From positions 62,001 through 126,000 of the forward strand of contig NZ_FOVU01000002.1 in the NCBI RefSeq assembly GCF_900115265.1: DNA of 64,000 nucleotides. Direction: 5' to 3'. The DNA comes from Bradyrhizobium sp. Ghvi. Its GTDB lineage: Bacteria; Pseudomonadota; Alphaproteobacteria; Rhizobiales; Xanthobacteraceae. Position 1 is the first letter of the stretch. Each line of letters opens with the position of its first letter. Below, piece after piece: positions 59,369 through 64,000 of the stretch. Made by a program: the position numbers and the translations under genes. The notes beneath the pieces were generated by a model. That model worked only from the letters and a program-made list of their open reading frames with translations, was not told where the DNA came from and made no database searches.

Positions 59369-61417
59369 ATGACCTCTCCTTTCGTCCCGCAGATCGCCCT
59401 CTATCGCAACTGGCTCGCCGAGCAGCGGGGTCTCACATTCTCGAACTACGAGGAGATGCGGCAATGGTCGGTGCGCGATCTCGATGCGTTCTGGCGCAGC
59501 ATCTGGGACTATTACGATCTGCAATCGCCGACGCCGTTTGCGGCCGTCATCGCCGAGCGCAAGATGCCCGGCGCAGTCTGGTTTCCCGGCGCGCAGGTCA
59601 ACTACGCGCGGCAGGTGTTCCGGCATGTGGACGCCGCGCACGCCGCCGGCCTGCCCGCGATCGTCAGCAGCGGCGAAGACGGCCGGCTTGTCGAGACGAG
59701 TTGGCCGGAGCTGCGGCGCAAAGCCGCCGCGCTCGCGCTGCACCTGAAGGACTGGGGTATCCAGCCGGGCGACCGCGTCGCGGCCTATCTGCCCAACATC
59801 CCCGAAACCATCGTCGCGTTTCTCGCTAGCGCCAGCATCGGTGCGGTCTGGAGCGTCTGCGCGCCCGACATGGCGGCGCCCGCTGTGATCGACCGCTTCA
59901 AGCAGATCGAGCCAAAGGTGCTGATTGCCTGCGACGCCGTCACCTATGCCGGACGCCGCCATGATCGCAATGAGGTGGTCGCCGAGCTGCGACGATCGCT
60001 GCCATCAGTCGAGCATGTCATCCTGCACAGCGAAGCCGCCGCACCCGAAGCCCCGGACGCGCTGCTCTCCGACATCACCGCAAGGACGGGCGCCGCGATC
60101 GACGCATTCGAGCCAATGTGGCTGCCATTCGATCATCCGCTCTGGATCGTCTATTCCAGCGGCACCACGGGCCTGCCGAAACCGATCGTGCACGGCCACG
60201 GCGGCATCATCATCGTCGTGCTGGCGCTGCTCGGCCTGCACAACGACCTCGGCTGCTCCTATCACGAGAATTCGTTCGGCGAGCGCTATCACTGGTACTC
60301 TTCGACCGGCTGGATCATGTGGAATAGCCAGGTCGGCGGACTGCTCAGCGGTACCACTTGCTGCATTTTCGACGGCAGCCCCGGCGGCACCAAGGACAAG
60401 CCGGACTGGTCCACGTTGTGGCGCTTCGTGGCGCAGTCCAAAGCGACCTTCTTCGGCGCGGGCGCGGCGTTCTTCGCGAGCTGCGCCAAGGCCGAGATCG
60501 ATCTTGCCGCCGCCGGCGACCTCTCGCGGCTGCGCTGCCTCGGCTCGACCGGCTCGCCGCTCAGCGCCGACACGCAAGCCTGGTTCAACGCGCGCTTCGC
60601 TGCACTGTCGAAAACAAACGGCAACACGGCGCAGGCGGACATCTGGTGGGCGAACATCTCCGGCGGCACCGATTTCGCCGGCGCCTTCATCGGAGGTAAC
60701 AGGGAATTGCCGCAGACACCGGGCGCGATGCAGTGCCGTCTCCTGGGAGCTGCGGTCGAAGCTTTCAGCGAGCAAGGCCGTGCCGTGATCGGCGAGGTCG
60801 GCGAACTCGTCTGCACCGAACCGATGCCGTCAATGCCGCTCTACTTCTGGAACGACAAGGACGGTGCGCGCTATCGGGCCAGCTATTTCGAGACCTATCC
60901 TGACAATTTCGACGGGAGCGGCCGCGGGCCGGTGTGGCGGCACGGCGACTGGCTCAAGGTCAACCCGGACGGCTCCTGCGTCATCTATGGCCGCAGCGAC
61001 GCGACGATCAACCGGCACGGGCTGCGCATGGGCACGAGCGAGCTCTATTCCGCCATCGAGGCGCTGCCCGAGGTGCTCGACAGCCTCGTCGTCGACCTCG
61101 AATATCTCGGCCGCGACAGCTACATGCCGCTATTCGTGGTGTTGCGCGACGGCGTTGCTTTCGACGATGCGATGCGGGCCAAGATCAACAAGGCGATCGA
61201 GGCCGGTCTCTCCCGTAGATTCCTGCCGAACGAGATCTTCGCCGTAGCCGAGATCCCGCGCACGCTATCGGGCAAGAAACAGGAACTGCCGATAAAGAAG
61301 CTCCTGCTCGGCCAACCCGTCGAGAAGGTCATCAACAAGGAGGCGATGGCCAATCCGGCCTGCCTCGACTGGTATCTGGCCTTCGCACGCGACTATCTGG
61401 CCCGGAACAAGGCCTGA
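59369..61417 (+). CDS. Acetoacetyl-CoA synthetase
   Basis: 682 residues, the normal length for acetoacetate-CoA ligase. It activates acetoacetate with ATP and CoA, allowing use of ketone bodies and polyhydroxybutyrate breakdown products. Motifs in order: N-terminal WSVRDLDAFWRSIWDYY; AMP-binding loop YSSGTTGLPKPIVHGHGG near residue 260; YHWYSSTGWIMWNSQVGG near residue 305; GDWLKVNPDGSCVIYGRSDA near residue 525; and a C-terminal lysine region SGKKQELPIKKLL. Confidence 0.93.
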   Translation: MTSPFVPQIALYRNWLAEQRGLTFSNYEEMRQWSVRDLDAFWRSIWDYYDLQSPTPFAAVIAERKMPGAVWFPGAQVNYARQVFRHVDAAHAAGLPAIVSSGEDGRLVETSWPELRRKAAALALHLKDWGIQPGDRVAAYLPNIPETIVAFLASASIGAVWSVCAPDMAAPAVIDRFKQIEPKVLIACDAVTYAGRRHDRNEVVAELRRSLPSVEHVILHSEAAAPEAPDALLSDITARTGAAIDAFEPMWLPFDHPLWIVYSSGTTGLPKPIVHGHGGIIIVVLALLGLHNDLGCSYHENSFGERYHWYSSTGWIMWNSQVGGLLSGTTCCIFDGSPGGTKDKPDWSTLWRFVAQSKATFFGAGAAFFASCAKAEIDLAAAGDLSRLRCLGSTGSPLSADTQAWFNARFAALSKTNGNTAQADIWWANISGGTDFAGAFIGGNRELPQTPGAMQCRLLGAAVEAFSEQGRAVIGEVGELVCTEPMPSMPLYFWNDKDGARYRASYFETYPDNFDGSGRGPVWRHGDWLKVNPDGSCVIYGRSDATINRHGLRMGTSELYSAIEALPEVLDSLVVDLEYLGRDSYMPLFVVLRDGVAFDDAMRAKINKAIEAGLSRRFLPNEIFAVAEIPRTLSGKKQELPIKKLLLGQPVEKVINKEAMANPACLDWYLAFARDYLARNKA

Positions 61418-61510
61418 TGGGAGATCGGCCCAATTGCGCCGATCACGTTTGGAGTCCGTTCACCGATCGTCGCTAGATCAGACAGGATTCTTCCGCAACG
61501 AACGGCAGCA

Positions 61511-61813
61511 ATGGCCGACCTCAACGCCGTCCTCACCAGGCTCAACGACCGCCTGCTCCGCCTTGAAGGCGAGCTGTTCGTGCTGCGCTCGCTGGCGCGC
61601 GCGACGCTGACGGCGGGTGACGATCACGCCGCGCGGATGCGCAAGCTGGTCGAGGCCGCCAAGGTGGCGCTCGACGACGAGGCGCAACGTGAGCTCGACA
61701 AGCCGACGCGCAAATATGTCGATGCAGCAACGGCGCTGGTGGAGGAGTTGCTGGTCGAGCCGACTCCGGCGCGGCCGCTCTTCACCGTGATCGATGGCGG
61801 CCGACGCGACTGA
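61511..61813 (+). CDS. Small hypothetical protein
   Basis: 100 residues, mostly helical (LNDRLLRLEGELFVLRSLAR; RMRKLVEAAKVALDDEAQRE). No domain recognised. Reads toward the convergent gene that follows 5 bp away. Confidence 0.55.
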   Translation: MADLNAVLTRLNDRLLRLEGELFVLRSLARATLTAGDDHAARMRKLVEAAKVALDDEAQRELDKPTRKYVDAATALVEELLVEPTPARPLFTVIDGGRRD

Positions 61814-61818
61814 GCGCG

Positions 61819-62055
61819 TCAGATCCCACGGACCGTATCGGTATCAGAGGATTCGGCCTTCAGCCGGCGGAGACCTTCCTCGATGATCGCGATCTCCTCG
61901 TCGATCTTGCTGATCGGCAGGCTGAAATCGTAGCTGCCCGACCTGCTCTTCAAATCGACGGCGAGCCGCTGCCTGTGCATCATCAGCTCGTCGAGGCCAC
62001 GACGGTTCTTCAGCCGCACATAGGCGTCCACGATCTGCGCAATTGCATTCGACAT
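61819..62055 (-). CDS. Small hypothetical protein
   Basis: 78 residues from ATG 62055, mostly helical and charged (LKNRRGLDELMMHRQRLAV; KIDEEIAIIEEGLRRLKAES). Likely a small coiled-coil-forming protein; no family recognised. Confidence 0.55.
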   Translation of the reverse strand: MSNAIAQIVDAYVRLKNRRGLDELMMHRQRLAVDLKSRSGSYDFSLPISKIDEEIAIIEEGLRRLKAESSDTDTVRGI

Positions 62056-62408
62056 GAAATCGGTCCCGGCAAAAATGCCCGCGCGGCGCACCCACGCCGG
62101 CGGGACATTTTTGGTGTCGCGGTACGCAATACAAATCCGCGACGGATTCGTCGATACGACGGCGAAGTTGAGAACGCGTTACCGTTTGATGATTTCGCGA
62201 TGGCAAGAACAAAAAAGCCGCCGCCGATCAGGCCAGCGGGCAAAGCCGGGTTCGAAAACAGGTCCGGAATGAAATTAGGCCGGCCACGTTCATTCCTCCC
62301 GTACCCTTCGCATTGTTGATAACCGGCGCAAATGCGGCGCGGGTGGTGACACGACAGCCTGACGTGTTATCGGAGGGATGACGCAGCTGCGAGACGGATC
62401 GGACACCC
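62056..62408. other. Intergenic region
   Basis: About 350 bp between divergently transcribed genes. It includes an imperfect inverted repeat AAAAATGCCCGC ... GCGGGACATTTTT at about 62072-62118, just upstream of the leftward gene, which may be an operator or remnant terminator. No gene supported. Confidence 0.45.
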
Positions 62409-62996
62409 ATGCGCATTACCCTCGTCGGCTCCCGCCATTTCGGCGTGATGACCCTGAACATGCTCCGCGAGCACGGCGTTGGCATCGTGCGGGTCGTGGT
62501 GGCTGACGCCGATGACCGCTTGGCTGCAGCCGCGAAAGCCGCCGGCATCGAGGTGGTGGTGCAGGCCAACCCCAAGCTGGTGGTGGCCTCCGAGATCGCT
62601 CCCGACACCGATCTGATCATCACCGCCCACAGCCATGCGCGGATCGGCAAGGACGCGCTGGCGGCAGCGAAGCTCGGCGGCATCGGCTATCACCCCTCGC
62701 TGCTGCCGCGCCACCGCGGCAAGGCCGCTGTGGAGTGGACCATCAAGGAAAGCGATCCGATCGCCGGCGGCACGATCTATCACCTCGCCGACCGTATGGA
62801 CGCCGGCGCCATCGCCGCCCAGGACTGGTGCTTCGTGAAGAAGGGCGAGACCGCGCGCGAGCTCTGGGAGCGCGCGCTGGCGCCGCTCGGCCTCAAGCTG
62901 CTGGCCGACGTGATCGATTATGCCAAGGTGCACAAAGCTCTCCCGGCCAAGCCCCAGGACGAGCAGTTCGCGACCTCCGCGCCGAGCCTGTCCTAA
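62409..62996 (+). CDS. Formyltransferase-family protein
   Basis: 195 residues. Only the N-terminal formyltransferase domain is present: GSRHFGVMTLNMLREHG at the start, then GIGYHPSLLPRHRGKAAVEW with the catalytic-site His and the folate-binding loop, and IKESDPIAGGTIYHLADRMD with the conserved Asp. Homologues act on methionyl-tRNA, purine ribotides or sugar nucleotides; which applies is unknown, and no C-terminal tRNA-binding domain is present. Confidence 0.75.
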   Translation: MRITLVGSRHFGVMTLNMLREHGVGIVRVVVADADDRLAAAAKAAGIEVVVQANPKLVVASEIAPDTDLIITAHSHARIGKDALAAAKLGGIGYHPSLLPRHRGKAAVEWTIKESDPIAGGTIYHLADRMDAGAIAAQDWCFVKKGETARELWERALAPLGLKLLADVIDYAKVHKALPAKPQDEQFATSAPSLS

Positions 62997-63193
62997 CCGG
63001 CCTCTTCCGAGTGGCTCCCGACGTTAACGATTAACGCGAGGGGCTTTGATTTCGCTTCCAAAATGGGGAGCCGGAAATGCAAATAAACCATTGTTTCCAC
63101 AGGAACAATTTTCGACTTTGCATTGCACCAAATTTCCGTCACATTTCGCCCGAATAAGTGTCAGCATATCAGACAGATTCAAGGACGGAATTC

Positions 63194-63544
63194 ATGCGTT
63201 TTGCTCGCATCGCGGCGTTCTGTGCCGCTTCAGTTTTTGCCGGTACCCTCGCTGCTCCCGCGATAGCTCAGACCCCCTATGACGGCAATTGGCAGGTCAC
63301 GATCGTGACCAAGACCGGCTCCTGCGAGCCGACCGCAAGCTCCATGCTGACGGTTGCCGACGGCAAGATCACCGCGCCCGGCGCTAACGTTTCCGGCACC
63401 ATCGGCAGCGGGGGTCTTGTGAAAGTTTCGATCAATGGTGCATATGCTAACGGTCAACTCAGCGGCAACGCCGGATCGGGGAAGTGGAATGGAGCATCTG
63501 CAGGCATACCATGCAGCGGGCGGTGGGAAGCATCGCGCCAATAA
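63194..63544 (+). CDS. Small secreted protein
   Basis: 116 residues. Signal peptide at residues 1-25 (AFCAASVFAGTLAAPAIAQ). The mature part is beta-rich with GNWQVTIVTKTGSCEPTAS and a final SGRWEASRQ. It has two cysteines that may form a disulfide. No named family recognised; a lipocalin-like small barrel is possible. Confidence 0.65.
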   Translation: MRFARIAAFCAASVFAGTLAAPAIAQTPYDGNWQVTIVTKTGSCEPTASSMLTVADGKITAPGANVSGTIGSGGLVKVSINGAYANGQLSGNAGSGKWNGASAGIPCSGRWEASRQ

Positions 63545-64000
63545 ATCAACCGAGGCTCGCGCCTGGAACCGGCGGCTGCTGATCGCGGCCGCCGTTTTGT
63601 TTACGGCAGGACTCGCCGCCTCCGAAAGCAAGGCCCAGTCGGGCCCGTTCGCCCCGATGGCGGGCAGCTGGAGCGGTGGCGGCACCGTCAGCCTCGAGGA
63701 CGGATCGACGGAACGCATCCGTTGCCGAGCCAAATACGCTCCCATCGGGCCGACCATGGAAATGACGCTGACTTGCGCCAGCGACGCCTACAAGTTCATC
63801 CTTTCCGCCAACGTTCAGTCGGCGGGTAATGCGATTACCGGGAGCTGGTCCGAGTCCAGCCGCAACATCTCCGGCTCGCTCGAGGGCCGCGGCGCTGGCG
63901 GGAACTTTGAAGTGGTCGTTTCTGCCGCCGGCTTCAACGCCAACATCGCGCTGAGGACGAGCGGCAACAAGCAGACCGTCACGATGCGCGCGGACAGCCA
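63489..64000 (+). CDS. Secreted protein related to the upstream gene, truncated by the window end
   Basis: At least 170 residues, continuing past the window. It overlaps the previous gene by about 56 bp if ATG 63489 is the start; a later start closer to the hydrophobic segment is possible. A signal-like segment (LLIAAAVLFTAGLAASESKA) precedes a beta-rich part (MAGSWSGGGTVSLEDGSTER; GSWSESSRNISGSLEGRG). No family recognised; the coding frame stays open to base 64000. Confidence 0.55.
   Translation, partial: MEHLQAYHAAGGGKHRANKSTEARAWNRRLLIAAAVLFTAGLAASESKAQSGPFAPMAGSWSGGGTVSLEDGSTERIRCRAKYAPIGPTMEMTLTCASDAYKFILSANVQSAGNAITGSWSESSRNISGSLEGRGAGGNFEVVVSAAGFNANIALRTSGNKQTVTMRADS

Noticed and set aside
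62200..62319. 39-codon frame starting with a lysine-rich stretch
   Set aside because: No ribosome site and no recognisable pattern; cannot be told from chance.
1..64000. CRISPR array, rRNA operon, insertion sequences
   Set aside because: No regularly spaced direct repeats, rRNA sequence or transposase gene was seen. The only array is the short iteron cluster, whose 10-13 bp spacing excludes CRISPR.

Overview
The window looks like a chromosome segment from a Bradyrhizobium-type alphaproteobacterium (Hyphomicrobiales). The evidence is high-GC coding, a phosphatidylcholine synthase, a cyclic beta-(1,3),(1,6)-glucan (ndv-type) cluster, an IalB-family protein, and intergenic palindromic repeats of the kind common in that group. 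It carries one integrated mobile element, from about 29.5 to 51.3 kb.

Left flank (1-29.5 kb), mostly housekeeping: a TerC-type membrane protein and phosphatidylcholine synthase (overlapping genes); a UbiH-type hydroxylase; an AEC transporter; HspQ; an IalB-family protein; an oligopeptide-type binding protein followed by an adenylate-forming pseudoenzyme; a degenerate GGDEF protein; sdhE-mfd; recG; an NAD-binding dehydrogenase; a DUF502 membrane protein; glmS; glmU; a SPOR-like envelope protein; and the ndvC / small secreted protein / ndvB glucan cluster. The cluster ends at an intact tRNA-Lys(TTT) gene.

Element (29,519-51,290): a 49-bp direct repeat of the tRNA-Lys 3' half marks both ends. 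A tyrosine recombinase lies at the right end, and a tandem GGGTAAC site lies just inside each end. Its left 4.5 kb is a plus-strand cargo module: an exonuclease-like membrane-anchored protein, a PIN-domain pair, a helical-repeat protein with a membrane coiled-coil partner, and a small protein. The rest is mostly minus strand: an AlpA-like regulator, an ECF-type sigma factor, a primase-helicase with a 13-copy iteron array (candidate replication origin) beside its 3' end, then a mosaic of phage structural genes. These are a gpZ-like protein, terminase small and large subunits, portal, gpW-like connector, two scaffold-like proteins that share a motif, a P2/Mu-type tail chaperone pair with a probable -1 frameshift, and a tape measure. 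No major capsid protein, prohead protease, tail tube, baseplate, fibre or lysis gene is visible. The element is therefore either a deleted prophage or a satellite-like element that would need a helper. The replication-origin structure, the duplicated scaffold-like motif without a capsid gene, and the uncharacterised cargo are the most interesting parts of the window.

Right flank (51.3-64 kb): small zinc-ribbon and other short genes; a maleylacetate reductase beside three decayed genes (an internally deleted Dabb protein, an amidohydrolase fragment and a frameshifted YciI gene); a PDZ-alpha/beta hydrolase; a Nudix hydrolase; an AI-2E family permease; acetoacetyl-CoA synthetase; a formyltransferase-like protein; and two small exported proteins, the last of which runs off the window.
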